A DNA stretch of 53,650 nucleotides from Limnobacter sp. CACIAM 66H1 (GCF_001601825.1 NZ_LUJK01000018.1:1-53650); one strand, 5' to 3'; positions 36,917 through 45,786 are shown, numbered from the stretch's first letter. The notes: generated by a model not told the origin, from the letters alone. Numbers and translations are program-made.

Positions 36917-37049
36917 GTTGCTCCACCTTCACTGAATAGATTGAACTTTGTGATTTTAACAAGACATGTCATGAAGCGCATGAAGATTTGGTGACACAAG
37001 GCATTTATGTGCACATGTGTACGCCGAATCCTTCCTGATTCAGGCTCTT

Positions 37050-37538
37050 TTAGCCGGCCTGCTTTTTCAACCAGCGCATCAGTCCTCCCAGCACCGGGAT
37101 CTTTTCATACAGCTCTTCAGCCGTGTCCCAATAGTCCCTATGTGACTGAACAAGCCCGTTTTGGTTCAATTGCAGGTGAGATGAGCCTTTGATGCACTGC
37201 ACTTGCCCCACTTTGAAACGTTTCATCTCGAACAGAAAGTCCCAAGCCATGAATACCTGTTGACCCGATTGAAATGCGGTGTGCACCACAAAGCGAGGGT
37301 TGTTGACCTGATGGAACATCTCGCCAAAGATTCGCGCGATGTCCTCCACCCGGTTTACTTCATTGAACGGGTCTTTAAAGTAAGCGTTGTCTGCATAAAA
37401 CCTGGGCATGTCGGCTACGGTGTGCTCGGTCAGGTGCTCAAAAAAATCGATTAGTCTGCGCAAAGGTTCAGACAATTGTTGACGATCCAGCGGTGCAAGG
37501 CCGCCTGTTTTCCCGGTGCTGTTACTTGCTTTGTTCAT
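37050..37538 (-). CDS. NTF2-like (SnoaL-type) protein
   Basis: Protein of 162 residues with an NTF2-like cone fold pattern: helix LRRLIDFFEHLTEHTVADMPRFYADNAYFKDPFNEV, then strands around RFVVHTAFQSGQQVFMAWDFLFEM and the SSHLQL segment. Such proteins bind or isomerise small hydrophobic molecules. It is the last gene of the eight-gene operon starting at 44236 and overlaps the SDR gene by 17 bases. An NTF2-SDR pair next to amine oxidase, DUF1365 and CFA genes recurs in many proteobacteria; the exact role is not known. About 130 bases free of genes follow (36917-37049). They hold a weak inverted repeat GAATC-N6-GATTC at 37026-37041 and presumably the promoter of the ferritin-like gene. Confidence 0.85.
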   Translation of the reverse strand: MNKASNSTGKTGGLAPLDRQQLSEPLRRLIDFFEHLTEHTVADMPRFYADNAYFKDPFNEVNRVEDIARIFGEMFHQVNNPRFVVHTAFQSGQQVFMAWDFLFEMKRFKVGQVQCIKGSSHLQLNQNGLVQSHRDYWDTAEELYEKIPVLGGLMRWLKKQAG

Positions 37539-38331
37539 GGCCCAGTTCCGCTTTGTTTTTGTTGGCGGTCAGTTTTCGCACTGCAGCAAAGTACAGTGAA
37601 TAAGGCAGTATGCGCAGGGTGCGCAGGGTGCGCGTGAATGCCTTGGGGAAATGGATTTCAAACTCTCCCTTCTCAAGGCCTGTAATAATTTCCTGCGCCG
37701 CTTTTTCTGCGGTGATTAAAAACGGCATTGGAAAAGTGTTTTTGCGGGTCAGCGGAGTGTCCACAAAGCCTGGGTTGACGACACTGACGCCCACATGGTG
37801 AGGCTGTAACTCCACATGCAAGGCCTCGGCCAGGTTGATCAATGCTGCTTTGGTAGGGCCATAGGCCAGTGAATTTGGTAAACCTCGATACCCTGCCACG
37901 CTTGACACAATCGCCAGGTGGCCTGACTTTTGTTCGAGCAGCTTGGGCAGTGTATTGGCCAGTACATACATGGTGCCGTTCAGGTTGACATCAATTTGTT
38001 GTTTGACCTTGTCAATGTCAAATTCAGCAACTGACATTTCCGAGTAGGTGCCCGCCATCAACACAATCAAATCCACGCCACCCCATGCGGCGATTACATT
38101 GTCGAAGGCGGTTTTCACCGCCGCTTGTTGGGTAATGTCCAAGGGCAGCGCTGTGGCATGTTGTAACTCGCCAGCCAGGGTGGTCAGTTTGTCTGCACTG
38201 CGAGCCGACAACATTTGCCTGCAGCCCAGTTGGTCCAACTGGCGTGCCAAGGCTTCACCAATGCCGGTGGATGCGCCCACCAGCCACACCCGTTTGTTTT
38301 GCCACTGAGTCAGTTTCGGGTTAAAGCTCAT
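37522..38331 (-). CDS. Short-chain dehydrogenase/reductase
   Basis: Protein of 269 residues. It has the cofactor motif VGASTGIG (18-25) and the catalytic set Ser143/Ser144, Tyr157 and Lys161 (SLAYGPTKAAL). The C-terminus VNPGFVDTPLT and a long basic tail are typical of classical SDRs acting on lipids or ketones. The arginine at position 43 suggests NADP preference, but this is weak. GGAAGG precedes the ATG. It is the seventh gene of the putative light-stress operon; substrates are probably modified fatty acids or their products (inference from neighbours). Confidence 0.93.
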   Translation of the reverse strand: MSFNPKLTQWQNKRVWLVGASTGIGEALARQLDQLGCRQMLSARSADKLTTLAGELQHATALPLDITQQAAVKTAFDNVIAAWGGVDLIVLMAGTYSEMSVAEFDIDKVKQQIDVNLNGTMYVLANTLPKLLEQKSGHLAIVSSVAGYRGLPNSLAYGPTKAALINLAEALHVELQPHHVGVSVVNPGFVDTPLTRKNTFPMPFLITAEKAAQEIITGLEKGEFEIHFPKAFTRTLRTLRILPYSLYFAAVRKLTANKNKAELGHEQSK

Positions 38332-38343
38332 GCGGGTTCCTTC

Positions 38344-38898
38344 CTAATCTCGTTTGCGAAAGCTCAACAGAACTTCGCCCAATTCAATCCCGAATTTACT
38401 CATGGTGGCACGGTTGAGCATCACCTTGTCATCCATCTGGTACATCCAGTCGTCAAATTGCACTTCGTAGGTCGTACCATCCACTGGCAGCAGCATGGTG
38501 TACTTCCATTGAAATGCATTGCCAGAGGTTTCGCCATAGGCTTGGCCAAGCACATCACCTGCGGTCCCCGTGTATTTGTTGCCATCCTTTTTCAGGGTCC
38601 AGACACGCTTTTGAGTGGTGCCATCGGAATAAGTAAAGTCCTCGTCCAGTACACCAGTGTTGCCATCCCATGTGCACTTCATGACCACAGTGAAGCGCTT
38701 GACCACTTTGCCCGATCGGTCTTGAAACACTCCCCAGGCATCGATGGTGCCATTGAAATACTCTTTCAAATCCAGCACCGGTTTTTCCTGTGCGTAGTCG
38801 GCTGGTTGCGGGCTCGCGCAGGCAGTTAAAACCAGCGCACCTGCCAGTGCGAGGAATCCCATTTGCAGTTTGCGTGCCCAGTGTTTTGTTTCAATCAT
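38344..38898 (-). CDS. DUF3833 family lipoprotein
   Basis: Protein of 184 residues with lipobox VLTAC (Cys at about 27). The body follows the DUF3833 pattern: LKEYFNGTIDAWGVFQDRSGKVVKRF, DEDFTYSDGT, and WKYTMLLPVDGTTYEVQFDDWMYQMD. It is likely an anchored lipocalin-like beta-barrel in the envelope. It overlaps the MFS gene by ATGA. DUF3833 genes are repeatedly found with chalcone-isomerase-like, CFA and DUF1365 genes, so a role in handling a lipid product outside the cytoplasm is plausible. Confidence 0.9.
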   Translation of the reverse strand: MIETKHWARKLQMGFLALAGALVLTACASPQPADYAQEKPVLDLKEYFNGTIDAWGVFQDRSGKVVKRFTVVMKCTWDGNTGVLDEDFTYSDGTTQKRVWTLKKDGNKYTGTAGDVLGQAYGETSGNAFQWKYTMLLPVDGTTYEVQFDDWMYQMDDKVMLNRATMSKFGIELGEVLLSFRKRD

Positions 38899-40298
38899 GC
38901 TGTACTCCCAATCGCGGTGTTACTTGTGTTTCGGTTCAGGCTGGCCAGGCCGCTGCGGCCCAGCAATACGATGGCCAGCAGTTTCAGGCCGCAGGGCACC
39001 AAGGCGTAAACCCACAGCAGCGGGTCGTTGGCCAGTTGTTGCAGCAAACCCATGCTTTGGTAAGACTCGGTCTTTGCCATGTCTGCTGAATAGCTGAACC
39101 ACTGCAATGTACCCAGCGCAAAGCTGGGTGCCAGTGCCAGGTTGAATTTATTCACCCAATTCCAAAGCCCAAAGTAAGTGCCTTCTGTTTTGCCTCGTTC
39201 GCCGTTTTCCTCAATCAGCCGGGCCACCAGAGCCGCCGGCAGCGACAAATCAGCGCCCAGCGCGAAACCAGTCACAATACAGACAAACAGATAGCCAGCC
39301 AGATCGCCTTCACCCAGCACAATCACAATGATGAAGGCAGGTATGGATAACACCATGCCCCACAGCCATGAACGCGCCAAACCAATTTTGCTGGCCAACC
39401 ACACCCAGAATACTGTGGAAGCTGCGCCTACCAAAAAGTACACGGCAAGCACCCATTGATCAGAATCGCCCAGCCCCAGGCGGTCGCGCATATAAAAAGG
39501 CACCAGAGTGGCTGGCAGTGCCGCGGCCAGGCCGTTGCACAAAAAGACACCCATCAATTTTCGAAAATTTCGTCGACGCAAGGGTTGAACAATGTCAGCA
39601 AATCCTCTGCGGATCACGCTGGCCGCACCAGCTTGTACCTTGTTGAATGTTTCGCCAAACGGGCTTGCAGCTTGCTGCGCCGTTCGGTCGGGTTTGGGGG
39701 AAAACTTCAACAGCAAAAACATGCCCAACACCAACATCACTGCGAATACGGTGAATATCAGTCCTGCATTGGTTTCCAGTGCCAGTGACACGGCGAACAC
39801 CACACCGAGAATACCTACACCTTCACGCACTGCCACATAGGTTGAGCGTTCCTTGTCGGTGTGCCCAAGTTCAGCCCCCCAAGCCTGGTAGGCGATGCTG
39901 GCGAAGCTGTAGCCAAGGTGTACCACGATTAAGCTCACCATCAGGCTGGCGGCGTACTCGGTGGGTGTGTCGCCCACCGGGAAAAATACACCCGCCATGC
40001 CCAATAACAACAAGGGCACTGCCAGAAGCAGGGGCAGGGCATAACGATTGCCTGGGTTGGCTGAATTTCCTTGCGAGCTTCGCCGATCAACCCACAGACC
40101 AATGGCTGGGTCCAGCACTGCATCGAGTAGGCGCGACAACAGCAAGATGAGCCCCACCCACGCTGATGGCACTTCGTAGATGCGGGAGTACAGGTAGGGA
40201 ACTTGGATATAGATGGGCACGGCCACCGCGCCCAAGGCCCAGCCCAGAAGGCCATAGTTCAGCAAATTCCTGGCGCTGGTTCGGGGCTGTTGTGTCAT
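38895..40298 (-). CDS. GPH-type MFS transporter
   Basis: Protein of 467 residues with about 12 membrane helices. The signature LLLSRLLDAVLDPAIGLWVDRRSS near the N-terminus (about 53-76) is the GPH/melibiose-symporter (MFS_2) motif. Family members usually carry sugars with cations, but a related transporter is also found in singlet-oxygen-induced CFA clusters of Rhodobacter. Here it may move a lipid-derived or glycoside compound; the substrate is unknown. It starts 17 bases after the chalcone-isomerase-like gene. Confidence 0.88.
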   Translation of the reverse strand: MTQQPRTSARNLLNYGLLGWALGAVAVPIYIQVPYLYSRIYEVPSAWVGLILLLSRLLDAVLDPAIGLWVDRRSSQGNSANPGNRYALPLLLAVPLLLLGMAGVFFPVGDTPTEYAASLMVSLIVVHLGYSFASIAYQAWGAELGHTDKERSTYVAVREGVGILGVVFAVSLALETNAGLIFTVFAVMLVLGMFLLLKFSPKPDRTAQQAASPFGETFNKVQAGAASVIRRGFADIVQPLRRRNFRKLMGVFLCNGLAAALPATLVPFYMRDRLGLGDSDQWVLAVYFLVGAASTVFWVWLASKIGLARSWLWGMVLSIPAFIIVIVLGEGDLAGYLFVCIVTGFALGADLSLPAALVARLIEENGERGKTEGTYFGLWNWVNKFNLALAPSFALGTLQWFSYSADMAKTESYQSMGLLQQLANDPLLWVYALVPCGLKLLAIVLLGRSGLASLNRNTSNTAIGSTA

Positions 40299-40315
40299 GT
40301 CGGCGTGGCCGCTGA

Positions 40316-40885
40316 TCAGCGCTTCAAACCAATCAATTCACGGCGCATTTCAGGCGCAGAAGTTTTTGGATCGAGCCAAATACCCATGAATGCCTCGGCC
40401 AGTTCAGGGTCGTCCACTTTGGCCAAAGGCAGGCCGTTGCGGAAAAACTGAATACTTTTGCCGGGAACAAACAAGGCGCTTAATGTGTGGCCTTTCTTTA
40501 CATCTGGAAAAATTTCGTTGAGCTTTACCAGCCAACCCTGGCGTTGCACCTCAGTGCCCGCACCAATTTCTTCCATTTCATCGATGCTGCGTTCCGCGAT
40601 GTCACTTCCATCAAAGTCGCGGGCATATTTCAGTTCGAGCCAAGACGGATCACGTTTGTAATTGAAGCCCTCGGGATCAGCATTGGACCACAGCTGCCCG
40701 TCATACACTCGCAGACCGAACCAACGCAGGGTGCCGTACCCCATGAGTTTTGCATTTTCAATTGTTTGCGTAACCTGTTTGGGCGGCGCGTTCAAATTGC
40801 TGTTGGCCACGGCCAGGGGTGTAGTGCCCAGCAGAGCCAGACACAACAAAGCATGTTGAATAAACTGAACCTGAAACAGCTTCAT
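40316..40885 (-). CDS. Chalcone-isomerase-like exported protein
   Basis: Protein of 189 residues with a signal peptide (ALLCLALLGTTPLAVA) and a chalcone-isomerase-like fold region (MGYGTLRWFGLRVYDGQLWSN, LELKYARDFDGSDIAERSIDEM, and FFRNGLPLAKVDDPELAEAFMGIWLDPKT). Bacterial members lack the plant enzyme's active-site set and are thought to bind fatty acids. It is probably periplasmic. It overlaps the CFA-like gene by ATGA and so belongs to the same operon. Confidence 0.9.
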   Translation of the reverse strand: MKLFQVQFIQHALLCLALLGTTPLAVANSNLNAPPKQVTQTIENAKLMGYGTLRWFGLRVYDGQLWSNADPEGFNYKRDPSWLELKYARDFDGSDIAERSIDEMEEIGAGTEVQRQGWLVKLNEIFPDVKKGHTLSALFVPGKSIQFFRNGLPLAKVDDPELAEAFMGIWLDPKTSAPEMRRELIGLKR

Positions 40886-42108
40886 TGGTTTTCCACCTTC
40901 TCGAGGTAAAACTGGATCACATCGGTACTTTCATATTCAAACCCTGCTTCGCAGTAGGCCAGATAAAACTCCCAGGTGCGAATAAATGGATCGTCAAAGC
41001 CCTGGTTTTTAACCTGTTCCAGTGTTTTCATGAATTGCACTCGCCAGCGGCGCAAGGTTTCAGCATAGTCTTTTCCAAACGCTTTTTCCGACACCACACG
41101 CAAACCATGCTTTTCAGCCATGGTTCTGAACTTCGCAGGTGAAGGCAACATGCCACCAGGGAAAATATACTGTTGAATGAAATCGGTGCCTTTGCGGTAG
41201 CGGTCAAACAACTCGTCCTGAATCACAATGGTTTGAATGGCAGCCTTGCCACCTTTTTTCAGCAGTCGATTCACTGACTGAAAGTAAGCAGGCCAGTATT
41301 CTTCACCGACCGCTTCAAACATTTCAATCGAGGCAATGTGGTCGAACTGACCGCGACAATCGCGATAATCCTGCAGGCGGAAGTCGGCTTGTTCAGCAAA
41401 GCCCTGTTTTGCCAAGCGTGCTTTGGCGTAAGCCAGTTGTTCGGTTGACAATGTCAGGCCCACCAGACTCGCGCCGGCTGCGCATGCCTTCTCTGCAAAA
41501 CCACCCCATCCACATCCAATTTCGAGGACTTGCTCGCCCGCCTTGGGGGCAAGGTAGTTCAGCATGGCTTGGTATTTGGCGTGCTGGGCCTGCTCGAGGC
41601 TCAAGCTGGTGTCCCCATCGAACAGCGCGCTGGAGTAGGTCATCGTGGGGTCTAGCCAGAGCTGATAAAACGGATTACCCAAGTCGTAATGGGCATGAAT
41701 GTTTTTCTTGGCCTGAGCCTTGGTGTTGCGGTTCAGCAGGTGTTTGATTTTGTAGGCGATGCTGCCCAGAAAGCTGCCATAGATGACTGTTTCAACTGCT
41801 TTGCGGTTTTCCAGAAACACGCCCAGAACGGAAGCGATGTCCTGTGTTTCCCACTCGCCAGCGATATAGGCCTCGGCAAAACCAATGTCGCCTGCTTTCA
41901 AGGCTCGTTGACAAACTGCCCACGAATTCAATTTGATTTTCGCGCTTGGCTGGTCTCCTTCTCCACCAAAAAGCAGGTGAACACCTTCGGGGGTCACAAT
42001 CTCGAGGCGGCCTTTCTTGAGTTTGGTGAGTAATTTCAGGGTCCACTGGGCCGACGAGGGGGCGTGGCTTGGCAGTTGAAACTGGGAAAAAGTAATGGCT
42101 TGAGTCAT
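40882..42108 (-). CDS. CFA-synthase-like lipid methyltransferase
   Basis: Protein of 408 residues. The SAM site is VLEIGCGWGG (194-203); HYDLGNPFYQLWLDPTMTYSSALF precedes it and the DHIASIEMFEAVGEEYW segment follows. It methylates the double bond of unsaturated acyl chains in phospholipids. The YSCAYW motif of E. coli Cfa reads YSSALF here (Ser160 in place of Cys139). Together with the DUF1365 neighbour, this fits the CFA-like group active in light or singlet-oxygen stress, some of which make methylated or furan fatty acids rather than cyclopropanes. The product here is an inference. It overlaps both neighbours. Confidence 0.93.
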   Translation of the reverse strand: MTQAITFSQFQLPSHAPSSAQWTLKLLTKLKKGRLEIVTPEGVHLLFGGEGDQPSAKIKLNSWAVCQRALKAGDIGFAEAYIAGEWETQDIASVLGVFLENRKAVETVIYGSFLGSIAYKIKHLLNRNTKAQAKKNIHAHYDLGNPFYQLWLDPTMTYSSALFDGDTSLSLEQAQHAKYQAMLNYLAPKAGEQVLEIGCGWGGFAEKACAAGASLVGLTLSTEQLAYAKARLAKQGFAEQADFRLQDYRDCRGQFDHIASIEMFEAVGEEYWPAYFQSVNRLLKKGGKAAIQTIVIQDELFDRYRKGTDFIQQYIFPGGMLPSPAKFRTMAEKHGLRVVSEKAFGKDYAETLRRWRVQFMKTLEQVKNQGFDDPFIRTWEFYLAYCEAGFEYESTDVIQFYLEKVENQ

Positions 42109-42923
42109 GCTTCGAGTTCAGTCTGCGTAATTGTTTGATGGGGTGGGGCAGGCTTGCTGTGAAACTTCGCGCCTTTGAACAGAAGTTTCACTGCTTGCCA
42201 ATGAATTTTTGCAATTACGGCCAATGTAAACCAACCGTATTTCAATAAGGTTTTACACCAAAGCAGGGTGTCTGGATGCATCAGTTCTCCGCTCACGCTG
42301 GTACTGAGCTGCTGAATTGAACCTTCAAAGTAGTTGATTCGCGCCAAGGTACGCTCCGCGCTGCTGACAAACCGGAACTCATAACGCCCCGAGACCGGGA
42401 AAAAAGGTGAGACATGAAACTCTTTTTTGGCGTGCAGTAACATGCCTTTGTTTATGGGTGCTTGACTGTCCGGGGCGTTTAGCAAATAAAAATGCCTTTC
42501 ACCAAAGGTGTTGTTCACCTCGCACAGCACCACACGGCAGTGCTGGGCTTCATCGTGAAAATACCAAAAGCTGACTGGATTGAACACATAGCCCAATACC
42601 TTGGGAAAAGTGTGCAAATGCACATCACCTTGCAGCGCCATGCCGGTTTCCGATTCCACCTTGCTCACCAACTGACTGACAAACTCCGGAAACTTGAGTG
42701 TGTGTGCTTCGAAGCCATAATTGTGGGCTGACACGGACACCAAACCTTTGCCGTCAATTACTGGGTAAGTGTGCTTGGGAGTTGAATCCGATTGTGTCGA
42801 AAAAACAAGACGTACAAAGCAGGCGCCCGTGGAAAAGCCGTTGGCTTTGGGAAGTGCCCGATGATGTTTCACCAAGCCCCAGGCCAGTTTTACTTCGCTG
42901 AGTTGAAAACGCTTTTGCGCCAT
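42105..42923 (-). CDS. DUF1365 family protein
   Basis: Protein of 272 residues. The family is recognised from the GYVFNPVSFWYFHD motif, CEVNNTFGERHFYLL, KKEFHVSPFFPVSGRYEF and the C-terminal hydrophobic helix region (LLKYGWFTLAVIAKIHWQAVKLLFKG). The frame extends upstream to 43025, but ATG 42923 overlaps the amine-oxidase stop as TGATG and gives the usual N-terminus. DUF1365 almost always lies between an FAD amine oxidase and a CFA-like gene. The enzyme activity is unproven; a link to fatty-acid modification is inferred. Confidence 0.93.
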   Translation of the reverse strand: MAQKRFQLSEVKLAWGLVKHHRALPKANGFSTGACFVRLVFSTQSDSTPKHTYPVIDGKGLVSVSAHNYGFEAHTLKFPEFVSQLVSKVESETGMALQGDVHLHTFPKVLGYVFNPVSFWYFHDEAQHCRVVLCEVNNTFGERHFYLLNAPDSQAPINKGMLLHAKKEFHVSPFFPVSGRYEFRFVSSAERTLARINYFEGSIQQLSTSVSGELMHPDTLLWCKTLLKYGWFTLAVIAKIHWQAVKLLFKGAKFHSKPAPPHQTITQTELEA

Positions 42924-44236
42924 CAAGCCGCCTTTTGTCTGCTTTTCGTCAACTTGTCGATCAATGTGCGTGCCGCATTCAAGCCAGACGTATGGCCATC
43001 TTCGTGAAAACCATATTTCATCCACGCCCCTGCCAGGTAGACATTGTTCAGACCCTGAAGTTCGACCAGAGCCTGTTGGGCTTGAACAGCAGGCACGTCA
43101 AACACAGGGTGTGAGTAATGAATTTCCCTGAACACCTGATTTGCGTCTGGCTGGACAATCGGATTCAGCGTGACGAAGATCGGTTTTTTTACCGGCAGTG
43201 GTTGGAGGCAGTTGCTCCAATAAGTCACAGAAACACTGGGCTGGGGATTCAATACATCACTCAAATAATTCCAGGATGACCAGGTGCTTCGGGTTTTGGG
43301 CATCAGTTTCACGTCGGTATGCAGGTATGCCACGTTGGCTTGGTACTTGATGTGTTGTAACTGATCTTTCTGGGCCTCGTTGCCTTTGAGCATTCCCAGC
43401 GCTTCATCGCTGTGGCAGGCCAAAATTACCTGGTCAAATTCCCGCTCGCCCAGGTGCGTTTTTACAATCGGTTTCACGCCCGTAGTGGTTACCTCAAGCA
43501 CTGGTGTGTTCTTGTGAACCTCATCCACGAAAGGCAATATTTTTTGTACATAATTGCGGGCACCATTTTTCACGGTGAACCATTTGGGTCTGTCATTGAC
43601 TTGCAACAACCCGTGGTTGTGACAGAACTGAATGAATGTAGCCAATGGGAAGGCCAGCATTTGTTCACTGGGGCAAGACCAAATGGCGGCAGCCATCGGA
43701 ATCAGATACCAGTCGCGGAATTCTGCACTGTACTTTTCCTCGACCAGATAGTCGCCCAAATGCATTTTTGCCTTGCTCTGGAATAGCGCGGCTCGCCCGG
43801 CATCAGCAACCATGGCGGTGGCCTCTTTGTTGAACCGTAAAATATCCAGCAGCATGCGGATAAAACGGGGGCGCAACAAATTGCGGCGCTGCGCGAACAC
43901 TGTATTCAGGTTTGTGCCAGCCCATTCAATGTTCAACTCTGGCAAACACACTGAAAAAGACATGTCCGATTCCACGGTCTCCACAGCGAGCTCATCGAAC
44001 AAACGAATCAGATTGGGATATGTTCTTTCGTTGTAGACCAGAAATCCCGTGTCCACTGCGACTTGTGTTCCTTCAACCTCGATGTCCACCGTATTCGTAT
44101 GGCCGCCAATGTAATCGTTGGCCTCAAACAAGGTGGTGTGTGCATGGTCTCGCAGTGCGTAAGCCGCCGTGAGGCCAGAGATTCCTCCGCCCACGATTGC
44201 GACTCTGGGCAATAAATCTTTTGAATTCTTGGTCAT
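42923..44236 (-). CDS. FAD-dependent amine oxidase/phytoene-dehydrogenase-like protein
   Basis: Protein of 437 residues. The dinucleotide-binding motif VAIVGGGISGLTAAYAL (12-28) leads to EANDYIGGHTNTV, and the C-terminus has the FAD-binding LAGAWMKYGFHEDG segment. It resembles NAD/FAD oxidoreductases that occur with DUF1365 and CFA-like genes; it probably oxidises a lipid intermediate. First gene of the eight-gene operon running to 37050. The 110 bases upstream hold a palindrome and the folE2 hairpin, and presumably the operon promoter. Confidence 0.92.
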   Translation of the reverse strand: MTKNSKDLLPRVAIVGGGISGLTAAYALRDHAHTTLFEANDYIGGHTNTVDIEVEGTQVAVDTGFLVYNERTYPNLIRLFDELAVETVESDMSFSVCLPELNIEWAGTNLNTVFAQRRNLLRPRFIRMLLDILRFNKEATAMVADAGRAALFQSKAKMHLGDYLVEEKYSAEFRDWYLIPMAAAIWSCPSEQMLAFPLATFIQFCHNHGLLQVNDRPKWFTVKNGARNYVQKILPFVDEVHKNTPVLEVTTTGVKPIVKTHLGEREFDQVILACHSDEALGMLKGNEAQKDQLQHIKYQANVAYLHTDVKLMPKTRSTWSSWNYLSDVLNPQPSVSVTYWSNCLQPLPVKKPIFVTLNPIVQPDANQVFREIHYSHPVFDVPAVQAQQALVELQGLNNVYLAGAWMKYGFHEDGHTSGLNAARTLIDKLTKSRQKAA

Positions 44237-44290
44237 GTGTACTCAGGGTTTAAGAGAAGCAAGGGTATTCACTAACATCCTAACCTTTTA

Positions 44291-44302
44291 TTACTGCAGT
44301 AA
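44291..44302. promoter_or_regulatory. Perfect 12-bp palindrome upstream of the amine-oxidase operon
   Basis: TTACTGCAGTAA, fully self-complementary, about 55 bases upstream of the amine-oxidase ATG. Its position fits an operator near the -35 region. The regulator is unknown; the B12 photoreceptor encoded 1.7 kb away is a candidate. Confidence 0.4.
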
Positions 44303-44310
44303 GTGAAACT

Positions 44311-44335
44311 GGTTCTGGCTTTTCCAGCCAGAACC
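44311..44335 (-). terminator. Probable folE2 terminator hairpin
   Basis: Perfect ten-base stem GGTTCTGGCT / AGCCAGAACC with a five-base loop, 11 bases past the folE2 stop. The T-tract on the minus strand is weak (AGTTTC), so termination may be partial, letting some folE2 transcription enter the amine-oxidase operon. Confidence 0.55.
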
Positions 44336-44345
44336 GCGTTAATGA

Positions 44346-45149
44346 TTAATTTTGTTTGCGTTTGTCTTCTTCGATCCAGGCCACTGCTGAATGGTTGTGA
44401 ATCGATTCGAAGTTTTCACTCTCAATTCGATAGGCCAAAACCTTTTTGTTGGCCCGCAGGCGAATCGCGACATCACGAACCAGGTCTTCAACAAACTTGG
44501 GGTTGTCGTAGGCGCGCTCGGTCACATATTTTTCGTCTGGACGCTTCAACAAGCCCCACAGTTCGCAAGACGCTGATTCCTCAGCCATTCGAATCAGTTC
44601 CTCAACAGCGATGCCGTCGGCCACCAATGCGCGGATCGTAATGTGGCTGCGCTGGTTATGTGCACCATACTCGGAAATCTTCTTGGAGCAAGGGCACAGG
44701 CTGGTCACGGGTACCACCACTGTCATGAATACGTCTGTATTCGAGCCATTGTTGTCAGCTTCCAACGTGACCTCGTAGTCCAGCAGGCTAGCCACACCCG
44801 ACACGGGCGCAACCTTGCGCACGAAGTAAGGAAATTTCATCGTGATGGTGCCGGCGTTTGAATCCAGACGTTGAAGCATGTCCCTCATCATCTGTTTCAT
44901 GCCAACGGGGGTCAGTGCACTCTCCTGGGTTTGCAGGATTTCGAGAAAGCGCGACATGTGTGTGCCCTTTACATCGCTGGGCAAAAACACCGACATATCA
45001 ATCGTGGCCACCGAAGGCTGTGGACCTTCCAGTGTTTCCACAATGATCGGGTGCTTGATTGATCGCACCCCCACTCGTTGAATGGCGATGTTGCGTTTGT
45101 CTGCACGTGATTGTTCGTCAGGTAAAAATAGTCCGTCCGGTGCATTCAT
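44346..45149 (-). CDS. folE2: GTP cyclohydrolase FolE2 (type IB)
   Basis: Protein of 267 residues. The diagnostic motif [21 protein letters not shown] carries the metal and catalytic residues (Cys152, Cys154, His164, His169). It converts GTP to dihydroneopterin triphosphate, the first step to folate and other pterins. FolE2 can use several divalent metals and often replaces FolE under zinc limitation. Here it sits 21 bases after a glutathione peroxidase gene and close to a cryptochrome, so it may supply pterins under light stress (inference). ATG 45149 follows GGAG at about ten bases; the TTG upstream is unlikely. Confidence 0.95.
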   Translation of the reverse strand: MNAPDGLFLPDEQSRADKRNIAIQRVGVRSIKHPIIVETLEGPQPSVATIDMSVFLPSDVKGTHMSRFLEILQTQESALTPVGMKQMMRDMLQRLDSNAGTITMKFPYFVRKVAPVSGVASLLDYEVTLEADNNGSNTDVFMTVVVPVTSLCPCSKKISEYGAHNQRSHITIRALVADGIAVEELIRMAEESASCELWGLLKRPDEKYVTERAYDNPKFVEDLVRDVAIRLRANKKVLAYRIESENFESIHNHSAVAWIEEDKRKQN

Positions 45150-45170
45150 GACGAAGCGCTCCAATAATAA

Positions 45171-45737
45171 TTACTGCTCTGTGATTGGATGTGCATCGAG
45201 TGCACGGCGAATTGCCTGGGTAATCTGGGGGCTTGTGGGTGAGACACCGCTTTTGAAGGTGCCGACCACTTCGCCCTTGCGATTGATCAGGTATTTATGG
45301 AAATTCCAGCCGGGTTGTTCTCCGCTGGCGTTGGCCAATTGCTTGTACAAAGGGTTGGCCCCATCCCCTTTCACCACGGTTTTTGCAAACATCGGAAACT
45401 TCACTCCGAATGTGTTGTTGCAAAAAGCCGCAATTTCCTTGTTCGATTTGTATTCTTGATTACCGAAGTCGCTTGATGGAAAGCCCACGACACTAAAACC
45501 TTTCGATTTGTATTGGCTGTGCACTTTTTCGAGTTCTTCATACTGGCTGGTAAAACCGCAGAAGCTAGCCGTATTGACCACCAACAAGACTTGTCCCTTG
45601 AAGTTGCAAAGTGAAATCGCCTTCTCGTCCTGAAGTCTGGGAAACTCGTGGTTCAGCAAAGCGGGGCATTGCTGGCCTGGCTTGGCCTGTGCAGAGTTCC
45701 ACAGCAACAAGCCAAACACCGCAATCATGCCAGCCAT
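45171..45737 (-). CDS. Exported glutathione peroxidase family protein
   Basis: Protein of 188 residues from ATG 45737. The first 18 residues (MAGMIAVFGLLLWNSAQA) form a signal peptide, so it acts in the periplasm. Catalytic Cys60 lies in VNTASFCGFTSQY; the Gln and Trp-Asn of the active site appear in FGNQEY and GWNFHKYL. It uses cysteine, not selenocysteine, and in bacteria such enzymes often use thioredoxin-like donors rather than glutathione. The frame extends to 45863; TTG 45752 would add Arg to the signal peptide and is a fair alternative. It is followed by folE2 and diverges from the LitR-like gene. Confidence 0.9.
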   Translation of the reverse strand: MAGMIAVFGLLLWNSAQAKPGQQCPALLNHEFPRLQDEKAISLCNFKGQVLLVVNTASFCGFTSQYEELEKVHSQYKSKGFSVVGFPSSDFGNQEYKSNKEIAAFCNNTFGVKFPMFAKTVVKGDGANPLYKQLANASGEQPGWNFHKYLINRKGEVVGTFKSGVSPTSPQITQAIRRALDAHPITEQ

Positions 45738-45770
45738 AACCCGCTGCCCAAGGTTTACCCGGACTGGACT

Positions 45771-45786
45771 AGACAGATGCTTGTCT
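45771..45786. promoter_or_regulatory. Inverted repeat upstream of the glutathione peroxidase gene
   Basis: AGACA-N6-TGTCT, 34 bases upstream of the likely gpx start. It shares TTGTCT with the palindrome ahead of the LitR-like gene. Candidate operator only. Confidence 0.35.
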
